Notes: a model not told the origin generated them from the sequence alone. Shown: positions 48,240-59,645, numbered from the stretch's first letter. The stretch is 64,000 nt of DNA from Nitzschia sp. DOCU1 (GCA_951394045.1 OX595997.1:1426001-1490000); one strand, 5' to 3'. A program made the numbers and translations.

Positions 48240-50821
48240 GGTCGTCCGGAGGTAAACTCGCTATACTCGCTGTTGAAGGTGATGATGATTTGCGGTGATT
48301 GCATTAAAATGAGGAGAGTTGGGGCGGGAGACGAAGGAAGCTTCTCGTTGTCCCGTACGCTCGAGAGTGCGCCCTCCCGCCCAGTTCTCGCCGAAGGGAA
48401 TTTGCGACGAAAAGCGGACGACGCGCGCGGGTCCCAGCGCACCACGTCCTTGCTTGGAAGCAGCGTGTGACTTGTGATATGTGCCCTGCCATTTCTTCGC
48501 ATGTGTTCTTTGGTGTACGTAGATTGAGTACTGGGTTTTAAAGAATGCGACATGCCAAATCGTACGGTACTTATTGCTTCAACCGCATGGAATCTATCTG
48601 TTGAACAAAATAATATATGCTTCATTCGATTGAACGGTTCCTCAAGACATCCAACAATTTTGAACAGCCACGGACTATATGTCATACAACGGCATCCGAG
48701 GTGGCAAGTAAGGTTACTATGGGCGGATAACGTGTGGGAAAGGAGGTGCGGGCTCGCATCTAGAAAATAAGGCGTTGAACGTTGAGGGAAGGGATCGGAG
48801 AGTGCAAAACTTGCTGCCGGCCAGCGGGACGACAGATGACTTCAACTGGCTTCATAAGAATCGTGAGGTCATTACTTTTCCCTTCGACCGACGCATGCAA
48901 CGTCTGCATACCCTCCGACGACGACCACCATCCACCCCACGAAGTCGTCTCGAGACCCACCGCCACGGGTTTGCACAACAAGTTGCTTTCCTCCGGCCCA
49001 TCTGAAATTTCGGTCAAGCACAACGAATGCCGGAAGAACAAAGAAGAAGCATCTTTCCCATCCAGCCTTGTCTAATAAAAGCCAACAAGGAGCAGGTGAA
49101 GAAATCGCTTCGTTCCTCTCCTGATGCCAACACATGGAATACAGAAACTATACACGACTCATAAGGAACGTCCACTATTGTTCCTTTGTTGTTTGTTTCG
49201 GCCTGCTTTCGTTCAAGGTATGAATGTGATGATGGATCAAGAGCTGCTTCGCTGCACTCAAGAAAGAACATCGACGTTCGACAACTTGTTTGTTTCGACG
49301 GCTGCATCTGTAAGAGCTTGCTCTTTTTCCAACGCCGACGGGGATGCCACATTCCTATCTTGTCCCCATACTGCCGACGGCGGCGAGGCTTTCACATTTA
49401 TTTCTTTTGGATGTAAAAGGCAGGACAAGCAGTTGGAGTTTCTGCCTCAAGAAGCGAAAACTCGGGGATGTTATTATTTGTCAATCAACCGATGGGATGT
49501 CAATCGTTACGAGGATAACTGAGAAATGATGCTCTCAGTGCATCCTGGTTCATTCAACTGGAGGATTAAATTCAGGCGATTGGATTAAGAGTGCGACGAT
49601 GTGTCCGCGTCTCCGCCTGGGAGATCTGCTCTGTCCACCAGGCAGGTGGCGATTGGAACTCATTTCGCGTCCCGCCTTTTCAATGGCCGACAAGGTTCAC
49701 TTGCGGCGGACTACTCAGCTGCGCTTATTCAGGACTTTTGTGGAATCCTGCTTCTGCTTTTCATTCCATTGTTAAAAGGTTGAGGACCTGGCGTTCCTGC
49801 TTGAACCGATCCGCCTTCCTTTGACATGGCATCGTTCGGTTTGACTGATGTAACGTCGGCGGTCGGATGGTGAATTGTATCCTGTGAGGTTACACTTTTT
49901 CCAAATGGGCAGACTAATTGACGTGGAAATGCTAAGACGGGCGTTCTTGGTCGATGGCTGTTTCTTGGGGCTACGACACGATTCCATGGAACTAGAAGAA
50001 GAGCTTAGATTCTTAACGAGTACCGAACCATTTTCGGCATTCGTGTCTTGTTCAGAAACCCGTCACTTCTCGCACCCCTGTTTGCTCTTGCGTTCGACAT
50101 TTCTTCCCTCTTGTCTTCTCCCCTCTGCATCGAGGAGTAAATACGGGGCAGAAGAAATATCACAAGCAGGCGAAGAAGCCAGTGAGGCCCTCGCTCGTAC
50201 AACCACTGCTCTCGGGAAAGTATGCGAGGTGCTACGAAAATACCTGGCATACTGAGGAATCGTAGCTGACACAGCCAATAGAGATATCTTAACAGTCCGG
50301 CATCTCAGCCATTATTGGTCTACGAAGAAGCGATCCTTGAGACTCGTTATTGATTGTTACGATCAACGAACTATTTGAAGGACTGGAACGGATCCTATTA
50401 AAACAGTACACGTACGAAGATGCCCTTTGCTTTCATGGTGAAATTATTCCTGCTACGTTATGTAATGGATTCCAAAGTCTTGACCTGCCTAATGTGATGA
50501 TGCAAATCACTCATCAGCCATTAATTATGGAGGCAGTGGCGAGCGAGAAGTTTATCATTAGATTCTATGGTCCGCACTAACCATATCAACATCCTCCAAA
50601 ATTCCTAAATACCTATTTTATACATGTTGAATACATATATAACATTTTTAGCCGCGCATGCAAGCCCGCATCGGCGTCGGTTGCATCGGCACCACAATGG
50701 TATTTCCCGCCAAACACGACGCACAAAATACACATTTCACAACAACAAACTCAACAACAACAGCAAACTCAACCTTCAAATAACTGTCAATCAAATCAAT
50801 ATAATCATGATCATTACATTA
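48240..50821. other. Long gene-poor region
   Basis: About 2.6 kb. Open frames here (49124-49522 plus from an ATG; 49875-50255 plus without ATG start) have no motif and weak protein-like composition. They may be decayed sequence or parts of unannotated genes. No tRNA or repeat family was recognised. Confidence 0.4.
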
Positions 50822-52099
50822 TTACAACCCGAAATCGTCGGGAAGCAAGGTAAGTGGTTTGAAGAATTTGTCGAGGTCAATGTCGAATTGACCTCCAAAC
50901 GACGTATCATTTGCAGTCTCATATTTCCTGAGAAATGCAAGCTTGCACTCCAAAGTATTGAGATCGGATGGCATCTCACCAAGTCCTTCTATCATCTTGT
51001 CTGCCTCAGATTCAAACCGCCTTCGCTCGTGACGCTTGAGTAAGTCACGTTTTGTCGTTACCAAATCCTTAGGATTGTAACTAACACCGCGTGCGTCCAG
51101 TTCCAGGTGCAGCAGTTCTTGGTGGGCTTTGAAGCCCATGGGACGGATTGGGTAGTACCCGAGAACTCTGGGTGGACGATCTACCCCTGTTTTCCTGGCC
51201 TTGGCCAAGAGATCTTTATTTGGATTGAATTGCTCGATCAGTGCATCAATCCAAGCATCTGCCTCCTGCTGCCGAAGGGACTGGTCGTGGGCCAGTAATG
51301 CTTGTTTCGTTTGAAGTCAGATTTGGTTATATGCATCATTCCCAATCCGCTCTTGGTAAGCCGAAATTTGCTTGTGTTTGTTTCTGGCAACTCTTATAAA
51401 ATCAAACAACTTGCGCTTGCCATCTTTGTTTCCTCTATCTCTCCGCTTGATTTCTTCAGATGAGGAAGTATCTTCAAGGCGGCTTCTTCGATCTACTGTT
51501 GACTGGGAGATTTGTTCGGAACGTCGCTTCAGTGCCCGCTGTCTGGGCTGCAAGGCTGAATTCCATACTTCTTGGAAGAACTCTCGAGACGTCTCTAGAA
51601 GACATGTCTCATAGTTTTTAGCTTTAGTGAACTTGTAGAAGTAAACAGGCTTTTATTTGGGATCACTCTTGACTACTGCAATCTTCTTTTTAGCATAGAG
51701 CATGGCAATTCCAGTCGTCACACCATTGCCGTCAAGAATAGTTTGGCGTTCAACAACACCTCCCGGTAAAGCTCTTGAGAGGGCAATGTTAAATTTGCGA
51801 GCATCAAATAATTTGTACTCTTCATCGTAGTCTCGAAGTGCTCGAACAAATGCCTCATCTGGAGCCCATTGGTCAAGAGAGACAATGTTGCCATCATTTT
51901 TTACGATCTCGACGACGTCGGCCAGCACTTTGGATGGTGATACCATCGTCAATACGTTTTGGCGTAGAGACCTTTTTTGCAGGAGTGTTGTCAATAGTGT
52001 TTTGAAGCTATCTTCAAAAAATGTCACTACGCCAAGCCTTTTTGATGATGCAATGCCGACATTCATTGCCTCGCTTGAGTGTTGCAATGATCTTCTCAT
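50822..52099 (-). pseudogene. Long frame interrupted by two in-frame stops (probable pseudogene)
   Basis: From ATG 52099 a single minus-strand reading frame runs to 50822, broken only by TAA (51653-51655) and TGA (51317-51319). Segments: 148 residues (SPSKVLADVVEIVKNDG, FDARKFNIALSRALPGG), about 111 residues rich in Arg/Lys/Glu, and about 165 residues ending in ELLHLELDARGVSYNP, DLLKRHERRRFESEADKM and PLTLLPDDFGL. All three parts keep protein-like composition in the same frame, which is unlikely by chance over 1.27 kb. Near 52080-52130 a second frame (PPRIARDRNEKIIATLKRGNE) abuts the start and may mark a frameshift. No family recognised. Short introns removing the stops are the alternative. 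Confidence 0.45.
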
Positions 52100-52329
52100 T
52101 TCGATCCCGCGCGATCCTTGGCGGCATTTTCAGATTTGATCGCATGATGGACCGGACGACGGGAGTGCCATTTTTGCAAGTCGAAGAAGTCAATATTTTT
52201 GGCTAAATAAATATTATATATTTATCTGACCACGTATTTAAAGAAATGTTAGGATGGCGATATGGTTAGTGCGGACCATAGATTCATCTAGCTAACAGGA
52301 GAATAGAAGCTAAATATCTGAATAGTTAT

Positions 52330-53457
52330 TCATAGTCCTTCTATGCCCCGCGTAACTTTGGGGGTGGTTCCTTTTACAACATTGCTGTCCTCGCATGGAA
52401 TCCAGCCACACTCCGGTGGGATGGGTCGTCCCATCGAATCAGGGACATACCACAGCGGTTTGATGCGAAATGGGGGAATGCGGTGACCGTGCACTGCATC
52501 GGCAATACACCATCCAGCGTAAGAGCCTGAGAGTACCTTGATAATGATTGTCGTATACATGGAGTGTTCATCTGTATTTGTAACTTCTGTTCTTGGATGT
52601 AAATCAAAGTACAGTACGATTCTTCCATCATAATGAGTACGGAGCTGCTGATGGTAACTCCCCGTGACCCGTCTCAACCTTTTAGGGAGACCGCTGACTT
52701 CGATTGAACGTGTCATCGCTAACAATTCAACGTAACAAGAGTCATGTGCCCATTCCCTCATTACAAGTCGAGCAAACATGAGGTTTTCCATGTCTTCGGG
52801 GCTGAAGCCATGAAAAGCCGACCCCTCCCCAGTCGGTACAAATGTCTTCTCGGACTTGAGAAACACCGGAATGATGCTTTCTAGCTGCTCTGCATTGAAC
52901 ACCATTCGTAAACCTGAATCCTTTAAGATCATTTGGAAGTATTCAAAGGCAGCCTTCATGGCATCCACTGACACATTGCAGGAATCGCAAAGAACAAATG
53001 CCTTCACGAATAAGTTGAGCATGTGGGGAGCTACTATATTCTTCTTTTCCAGTGCCTCCTTGAAGCCTTCCTCAATGACAACATTGCAAAGATTGCGTCC
53101 TTGGTGAAATTCGTACTTGTCATACATTGAAACGATTTTGAAAGCATCTTTTATCATCATTTTCCGGGCTTGACCTGGATCCAGGAACTTCATGGCAAGA
53201 TCCCAGGTTTTTGGTTCGACATCGGGCAGCTTGATTTCTCGAGTAATTGATTCCATCATTGGACTCGCTAACAGAGTGTCAATGAAACCACTGTGGGTGG
53301 CCATGAATCCAGACTGGTACCAGTACTCACACTGACTGGGAGCTTCTCCGACAATGATCTTCAAGTCGAGTTCCACCGAGCGCAACTTCTTGGTGGGAGG
53401 TTCTTCGATGTCATCATCATTGTTGTCGGGCCTTTCCTCGGCATTTACGGAAGCCAT
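52330..53457 (-). CDS. BTB/POZ-like domain protein
   Basis: 375 residues from ATG 53457 (AAGCCATGG context on the coding strand); the frame beyond starts with a non-ATG codon. After an acidic start and PPTKKLRS, the region VELDLKIIVGEAPSQCEYWY, MATHSGFIDTLLASPMMES, REIKLPDVEPKTWDLAMKFL and AFKIVSMYDKYEFHQGRNLC follows the BTB pattern (DLxIxVGxx...FxxHxxxLxxxSxxF...IxLxDxxPxxFxxxLxFLY...LLxxAxKYxxxxLxxxC). The C-terminal ~150 residues (VTGSYHQQLRTHYDGRIVLYF, FRIKPLWYVPDSMG) are unassigned. BTB proteins dimerise and often serve cullin-3 ligases. Large BTB-like families occur in diatoms; target unknown. Confidence 0.68.
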   Translation of the reverse strand: MASVNAEERPDNNDDDIEEPPTKKLRSVELDLKIIVGEAPSQCEYWYQSGFMATHSGFIDTLLASPMMESITREIKLPDVEPKTWDLAMKFLDPGQARKMMIKDAFKIVSMYDKYEFHQGRNLCNVVIEEGFKEALEKKNIVAPHMLNLFVKAFVLCDSCNVSVDAMKAAFEYFQMILKDSGLRMVFNAEQLESIIPVFLKSEKTFVPTGEGSAFHGFSPEDMENLMFARLVMREWAHDSCYVELLAMTRSIEVSGLPKRLRRVTGSYHQQLRTHYDGRIVLYFDLHPRTEVTNTDEHSMYTTIIIKVLSGSYAGWCIADAVHGHRIPPFRIKPLWYVPDSMGRPIPPECGWIPCEDSNVVKGTTPKVTRGIEGL

Positions 53458-53768
53458 GGTTCTTTCTTTTTCAGCTTTGATGTTGTTACAAAGACTCGTC
53501 AAGCTTCTGGGTTCGTGAGAGGACTGATGCGCTGCGATCACTCCGAATCACTGCACGAGAACGAGACGCGACGACGGACTCTCCCCTCTCGACTTCACTC
53601 GTGGAGCCCCGTTCCGGAATGACTGATGAATGAGGGACACATCATTCATTTTGCGAGGCAGGTCCTCAATGGGTGTGGTATAACGGACATAAGGGTTCTC
53701 GTGACGTATACAGTCATTGGAGTTCTTTTTTGCTCAGAAACAGTACTCGAGTGTAGGAATATTCCCCT

Positions 53769-53796
53769 ATGTCCGGTATAAATTTATACCGGACAT
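53769..53796. repeat. Perfect 28-bp palindrome
   Basis: ATGTCCGGTATAAA is followed immediately by its exact reverse complement, with no spacer. TGTCCGGACA nearby (53842) is a shorter palindrome with the same GTCCGG core. Confidence 0.95.
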
Positions 53797-54234
53797 GACT
53801 ATTCTTGTCTCACAAGGAATACCAGAAATATCATTCGTTAAATGTGTCCGGACAATGATGTGCGCGGCGCGCAAGCCGCTTGCCATAAAGTCGAATTGGT
53901 CCAAATTTGTCGGTTGAATTGGACGAACGGCGACAATGGCGCAACACAAAAACAGATTCATTCACTTTCAAACTTTCATTTGCGAGTAATCCTCGAGTAC
54001 TGCTGCTGCACTCCTACCACGGTATCTGTATAAACTCCTTGATTTGCGCTACACAGTGGTTGTGGCTACAGTATTATTCGATTGGTAGTTATTATTCAAT
54101 TACTACTTCAATATTACCAAGGTAAATGCATTCGATCGCGGACAAAGTATTATTATAATTGATACATTTTACTAACATCGTCATTTAAACTTGACAACCT
54201 GCTCACCACCCAGCATCTCTACGATTCGTGGCCT

Positions 54235-54780
54235 TTGCTCCCCATATACTCCTACAACAACGCTGCCATCGTGGCCGCCACTGTCAACTCCTCGTCAGTC
54301 GTTTTGTTTCCTTGTTTCCTTGCTAAGCGACAATCAACTTTGAATTGCTGTGGATTCCTCTACAAGCTACCACCGCCACTACTACACTACAATACACTTC
54401 ATCACTTGCTGCTACCTCTACAAAGTCGTGGCCATGCCGCTAGTGTTTCCTTTATCTCGTCGATCATTTTGTTCGTGGGTCGTTTGTTTCCCTGTCAACG
54501 AATGCTACAATCAACTTTGGATTGCTGTGAATTAGTTTACAAAGTGCCAGCCACTACAACTACAATACAATAAACTTCATTATTTGTGGCTACCTCTACG
54601 AAGTTGCCGCCACCGCACTGCCACTGTTTCATTGAACTCGTTGGTAGTTTGTTCTTTTGAGAGGATACAATGATGCGACAATCAACTTTGGTGTGAGTTC
54701 TTTCACAAAGCATGCCGCTGGTGAACAACAACTACAATACAATACAATTCATTATTCGTTGCTACCTCTATGAAGTCGCT
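54235..54780 (+). repeat. Diverged ~175-bp tandem repeat, three copies
   Basis: The words CAATCAACTTTG, CTACAATACA and TTGCTACCTCTA-like recur with spacings of about 178 and 171 bp (anchors near 54331, 54509 and 54680). Confidence 0.75.
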
Positions 54781-54990
54781 GCCGTGCTGCAACTGTTTTG
54801 TCAAACTCATACTTCGCTCTACCTAACGGGGGGTTATGAAATGCTCTGGCTCGTACTAGCAGCAAGCTTTTGTCATCCTCCTCCTCTTCCTCTTGCGGTT
54901 TCCTCTTGTTCCAGCAGCCATCAGCAACGGATGCAAGGATGGTGCTAGTAGTACAGTCAGAACTCCTCACCATACGTCATCGCGTGACCA

Positions 54991-55019
54991 ACTATCTACC
55001 ACCGGTGGTACTAGATAGT
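54991..55019. repeat. Imperfect inverted repeat with TACCACCGGTGGTA core
   Basis: The 14-bp core (54997-55010) is a perfect palindrome; the outer arms ACTATC and GATAGT pair across a small bulge. Confidence 0.8.
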
Positions 55020-55385
55020 AGGAACAATAGTGATGATCATCGCTCTACTAGCAGGTATATGGCTAGTTGTGCTGGTCACTCTTAGTATCACTAGTAGTAG
55101 CTATGATAAATGAGTATAACTACCAGTAGCCGTCCTTCTGTACGGACTCGAGTGCTATGATAGCTATTACTGGTGGCCTTTGGCGCACCTGCGGTGCACC
55201 GTGACCCTCGCTGCGCTTGGGTTAATCAATTTTTTTTGGCCACATAGCGTAAAAAAATTGCCTTTTGCGATGCTTCCACCCATGAAGAACTGCTGCCAAC
55301 ACGAAGGAATCCGGAATTCAGGATTTTGCATCCGGGACTTGGGCGAGTTCTGAGTTTTGAGGGCACCGCCCTTCTCGCACAATTC

Positions 55386-55501
55386 TGTTTTTGTACTAAC
55401 AATCGTGGAGAATGTACTTGGCCCCGTGTTGTTGCACGCGATAAATTGTGTTTGTACTAACAATCGTGTAGAATGTACGTGGCCCCGTGTTGTTACGCGC
55501 T
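55386..55501 (+). repeat. Two-copy 61-bp direct repeat
   Basis: TTTGTACTAACAATCGTG and GGCCCCGTGTTGTT occur in both copies (starts at 55390 and 55451) with a few substitutions. Confidence 0.85.
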
Positions 55502-55721
55502 CCCGCGCGACCGCGATCATACTTTAGAGAATCAGGAATCTTTGCCTCAAGTAATTTGCATTTCGTTCGCCGCTACGACAACCCACGGAGCATACGCAGG
55601 ATTTGGTCGGATCTTGTATCTTTCCACAAAATCTTGTTGCATTGCCACCAGAGAAATGAATTCACCTCTGTTATGCAACATGGCCACTGTACTTTGCTGA
55701 AAAGAATCGATAACATTCACA

Positions 55722-57032
55722 ATGAGTCACATGAGAACGTTTGTACTCTTGTTGTTCGCGGCTATCCTGTCTCGAATCTTCATCGTTGTACCAACGCACG
55801 ACGTCCACGACGACGGAACCGGCTGCATCACTTCTGTGGACTGTGCGATGAACGGAGAATGCGTCAAGTTGAACCCTTCGGATGCTCAGTCTGTCGGCAT
55901 TTGCCACTGTTTCGATGGATGGAAAGGAGATGGTTGTGAGGTCCTTGATCTTCTTCCTGTCGATCCAGCACAATGTGGTTTGATACTCCCCAATAAAGAT
56001 TCCAGCACTTGGGGCGGGTCGGTCGTATACCGGGACGGCTTGTATCACATGTTTGCCTCCGAAATACTTTACAATTGTGGGTTGTATGCCTGGAATACGA
56101 ACAGTCGAGTGATTCGTGCAGTTTCAGAATCGCCGTACGGACCCTATCGAAAGGTCCAAGTGATTTTGCCGCCGTTTGCCCATGACGCCAATGTGATTGA
56201 AGCCCCAACGGGGGAAGTCGTGCTCCTTGTGACTGCTCTACGCGGGGTCCAGCCTCGAGATTGTCGCAAGTTTCAGGGCAAAAACACCACTGCTAATAAC
56301 AAAACTGGGAAAAGACTTGCCTCCCATGGCCCCTCCAACACCACCGCCCCTCCCAAAGATTCATACATGATGTGGGCACCCCATCCAGAAGGTCCCTGGT
56401 CCGAACCTGTGCTTGTGTTGAACTCGACAATTTGGAATCTAGACTACTGGGCAAAGAATCATCGATTTGCCAGGTGTGATTCGAACTTGAATGGCATTAT
56501 CCTCGACGACCATTCATTTCTAGGTCTGTGGCGGCGTTGTGAGACGCAAGACTTGCTCACGATCCCTCATATATTGACGGCGTCCGACTGGAAAAACGCT
56601 TCATCGTATCAGCCGAATATCGATCCCATGTTTGTTCTGGCTGGATGGGGAGCCGAGGATCCAAGCAACATATGGACCACCTCTACCTCGGATATTGTGG
56701 GCCCAGCGTATCACGCAATCTTTCACGACGAGCAATCGACACGATGCATGGTGGGCCAGTGTAGTGCCAATGGGCGACATGCATTTTCTCTCGATGGCAA
56801 ATCCTGGAGGTATGCATCGGTAGACGCTTACCAAAGAAACGTATCGTTCCAAGATAGCAAGACGATAACCGTCGATACTCGGGCACGGCCCCATGTCATT
56901 CTAGATCCCATTACGCGCCAACCTATCGCCCTATCCACTGGCCTCAAGGAGACAGACGAATCTGGTTACGTTTGGACTTTGGTCCAACCTATGCGCACAG
57001 GGCAGTTGACGCTTGCCGGGCAAATGGAATAG
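55722..57032 (+). CDS. Secreted EGF-like plus five-bladed beta-propeller (GH43-like) protein
   Basis: 436 residues from ATG 55722. Signal peptide (FVLLLFAAILSRIFIVV), then an EGF-like module (CITSVDCAMNGECVKL...ICHCFDGWKGDGCE, six Cys), then ~370 residues with the beta-propeller pattern of GH43/GH32-type glycosidases: SVVYRDGLYHMFASE, HDANVIEAPTGEVVLLV, SYMMWAPHPEGPWSEP, and RPHVILDPITRQPIALSTG near the end. The propeller has Asp/Glu candidates (YRDG, HDAN, IEAPTG) but the full GH43 catalytic triad is not secure by eye. Several N-glycosylation sequons (NTT, NST, NAS) support secretion. Likely acts on or binds extracellular polysaccharide. Confidence 0.75.
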   Translation: MSHMRTFVLLLFAAILSRIFIVVPTHDVHDDGTGCITSVDCAMNGECVKLNPSDAQSVGICHCFDGWKGDGCEVLDLLPVDPAQCGLILPNKDSSTWGGSVVYRDGLYHMFASEILYNCGLYAWNTNSRVIRAVSESPYGPYRKVQVILPPFAHDANVIEAPTGEVVLLVTALRGVQPRDCRKFQGKNTTANNKTGKRLASHGPSNTTAPPKDSYMMWAPHPEGPWSEPVLVLNSTIWNLDYWAKNHRFARCDSNLNGIILDDHSFLGLWRRCETQDLLTIPHILTASDWKNASSYQPNIDPMFVLAGWGAEDPSNIWTTSTSDIVGPAYHAIFHDEQSTRCMVGQCSANGRHAFSLDGKSWRYASVDAYQRNVSFQDSKTITVDTRARPHVILDPITRQPIALSTGLKETDESGYVWTLVQPMRTGQLTLAGQME

Positions 57033-57381
57033 TAGTTGCTCAAATCGATCAAGTACTCGAGTCCTCGTTGAAGGAGGTATGAATTACTGCTTTGCATTTG
57101 CTACTTTTTAAACCAGAGTTTGATGCTTGTCAAGCTACTGAAACTTATGCCCCATAGAGGATAGGTATGCCGTTCCGATACAAGGCGCTAGCGTTGCAGT
57201 TCGTCGACCTAGCTAGTAGTAGGTGCAGAGGTCGTCCAAATCGACAGAAGGCGCGCACCTCTCGCGCGCAAAATTGCGAATCTTTTCGTCGGAAGCATCT
57301 CACCACCCATCACTTCTCGTCCTTGTATCGTATTTCAAATCTGCCAGCAGTATCTCAATCTCAAGTTATGTTGCAAGAGGC
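57033..57381. promoter_or_regulatory. Intergenic region
   Basis: 3' flank of the propeller gene and promoter of the next plus-strand gene; contains a CTAGCTAGTAGTAG cluster near 57210. No gene. Confidence 0.4.
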
Positions 57382-58389
57382 ATGCAGCGAATGTTGTCTT
57401 CTGCCATCGTGGCATTCATTATCCTCCATGGTACCAGTGGGCTGCCGCAGAGGAGCGAAATTTCCTCCAGAAGTTTTGCTAACATGATATCCAGAGCACG
57501 TGAGACAAAGAAGGCGATCCCACTCATTGGCGTCCATGATGCCTTGTCGGCACGGATCGTCTTGTGTGAAAAGGCGAAATCGTCCAATCCATCCAGAGAC
57601 TTGGCGCTGTTTGTTAGTGGCTTTGGGGTGTCTGCTGCCAGGCTGGGCCAACCTGATGCTGGCATACTGACAAGAAGTGACATGGAGGACACGTCGCGCA
57701 ATGTGATTTTATCTGTTCCGTCCGATACCCCAGTGATTCTAGATGGCGACACTGGATACGGCGGCGCGTCAAATGTTCGTCAAACGATACGAAGAGCGGC
57801 GGCACTTGGGGCTACTGCCATATCCATTGAGGATCAAGTGTTCCCGAAACGGTGTACCTACGTCGCTGGCACCGGTGTCAATGCCGTGGAACGCGAGGAA
57901 GCTATCAAGCGTATCCGCGCGGCGATAGCAGCAAAAAAGGAGTCCTACGAAATGGACGGCAACCAAATAATGATTATTGCTCGAACAGACTGTCGAATGA
58001 GTCTTGGATTTGACGAAGCAATGGCACGATGTAAGGCATTTGAGGAGCTTGGAGCGGATATAGTCTACGCCGAGAATTTACAGAGCAACGAAGAATACGC
58101 GAAGCTTCGAAACGCGATTGAAACTCCAATGATGCTGGCGCAAGTGCAGACAGGAGCAAGTGAGCAACCATTAAGAGCATTTGATGAAATTGGGGGAATG
58201 GGCTACGAATTGGCGCTTTGGGGGGTTTCATGTCTTCAAGCAGCAGCGTCGGCAATGTCACTCGCTACCATGGACCTTCTGGAACATGGTTTGGTAGAGT
58301 CTACCCCCGTGGCGACACTCGAGGATGTGAAGAACGTTGTTGGCTTTGATGGGCTCGACGTGTTCGAGTCCAGGTATCATTGCTTGTGA
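57382..58389 (+). CDS. Isocitrate lyase/PEP mutase superfamily enzyme
   Basis: 335 residues from ATG 57382; the frame upstream reaches only a GTG. A short hydrophobic leader (AIVAFIILHGTSGL) suggests secretion or organelle import. The TIM-barrel motifs of the ICL/PEPM family follow: IPLIGVHDALSARI, FVSGFGVSAARLG, VILDGDTGYGG (metal-binding DxDxGYG), SIEDQVFPKRC, IIARTD, and an AxNL motif (YAENL). The family includes PEP mutase, carboxyPEP mutase, 2,3-dimethylmalate lyase and oxaloacetate decarboxylase. The active-site loop keeps the Cys (KRC) but reads KRCTYV where lyases have KRCGH, so it may not be a typical C-C lyase. Exact reaction unknown. Confidence 0.82.
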   Translation: MQRMLSSAIVAFIILHGTSGLPQRSEISSRSFANMISRARETKKAIPLIGVHDALSARIVLCEKAKSSNPSRDLALFVSGFGVSAARLGQPDAGILTRSDMEDTSRNVILSVPSDTPVILDGDTGYGGASNVRQTIRRAAALGATAISIEDQVFPKRCTYVAGTGVNAVEREEAIKRIRAAIAAKKESYEMDGNQIMIIARTDCRMSLGFDEAMARCKAFEELGADIVYAENLQSNEEYAKLRNAIETPMMLAQVQTGASEQPLRAFDEIGGMGYELALWGVSCLQAAASAMSLATMDLLEHGLVESTPVATLEDVKNVVGFDGLDVFESRYHCL

Positions 58390-59645
58390 GGATCATCCCG
58401 CTGAAGAAACCTCACATGCTGCAATAAGGACTGGGCGAGAGTTATATCTTTCGTTGGGACGCTTTCTAACGAAGGTTTGCATCTCGGTGCGTCGTCGCAT
58501 GATGGGTTGGTGGATCGTATTACTCATATGCCAGAAAGAAGTTACGAGCAATTATTGAACGGCGATTGTCTTGAGGGCCGCGAAAGAGGGCCATTGAGTA
58601 TGAGTTGATGTCTTTGTATGGAGATCCGTCAAGAAGCATTTACAGTACTGAGTAGGCCAGCCCGGCATCTTTTGCTTGCTTGTTGCTTCTTCAAAATCAT
58701 CATGCCGCCGCTCGTCGTAGGTTGCATGCATAGCTAGCACAACGGGGCTACTCAGCGACCTTCTTGAAAGTTTTGACAGTATCTTATCTTCTTTCATAAT
58801 GTACGATACGGGTATCTTGTTTGGCGCTGGCTAGCACTAGGCTGCACCAAGTAAATCAATAGTAACAAACGTAAATTCACGGGGTAGGGTTTTCAATATT
58901 CATCATAATAGGACTATTCGCATCATACATACAATGCTACATCGGGAAAGGGGCCGTAGCAGTACCGTTTGCAGTGAGATGAGTGACGACTCAAGTAAGG
59001 TGACCAACGCGACATTTCATTTGCTTCTTGTAGAACCCTTGCCCTTTGACCATATTTAGAATCAATTAGCTACGTTTCTCATTTGGCTGTTAATTGTGCC
59101 CGTTGCAGTTCTGTGTACTTCTTGTATCTCAGATATGCTCCTTAAATACAAATAATAGTGGTTTGCAGCATACATATGGCATGGGTGGTACTGCTCTCTC
59201 TTTAGTTTAGATTTCGTTACTATTAAACTGTGCATAATACTGATTTCTTTGCGTCTCCTTAAATACTCACGATGCGTACTTATTGTCAAAGTTAATCCTT
59301 CCTTCGTTCAACAGCAACGACGAAGAAGCCACAAGATGAAGGAACACATACATTTCGACAGATTTGCTCGCGGAAGGGTGGTAGGTATCAATGACTCACT
59401 AGTCATAACTTATTCAGAGGCTTATGTAATTGAATGTAATCAATTAGAGAGAGGAAGGGAGATCCCATCAAGGAACCGGCTGGGGGAAGCAGGCACCAAC
59501 GTATGCCACGAATAGTAGAGAACGCGCTGAATAATCCGTCCCTTTCACGGCCACTGCGAGAGAGAGAGTAATCGCTCTCTAACAAGTTTCACTTGGTGCA
59601 TTTCCTCACTTTTGTGTAAATGCGCCGGTTGTTTTGCTTGGGCTC
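58390..59645. other. Long intergenic region
   Basis: About 1.25 kb, AT-rich between 59040 and 59260. A GAGAGAGAGAG...CTCTCT inverted arrangement lies near 59557-59580. No gene or RNA recognised. Confidence 0.4.

Larger units (their letters stand above)
53458..55721. other. Gene-poor, repeat-rich region
   Basis: Contains a 28-bp perfect palindrome (53769-53796), a diverged ~175-bp tandem repeat (54235-54780), a 29-bp imperfect inverted repeat centred on ACCGGT (54991-55019), and a two-copy 61-bp direct repeat (55386-55501). No coding frame is supported. Confidence 0.6.

Noticed and set aside
51317..51319. In-frame TGA as a possible selenocysteine codon
   Set aside because: A TAA also interrupts the same frame upstream, no SECIS-like element was recognised, and no selenoprotein family matches.
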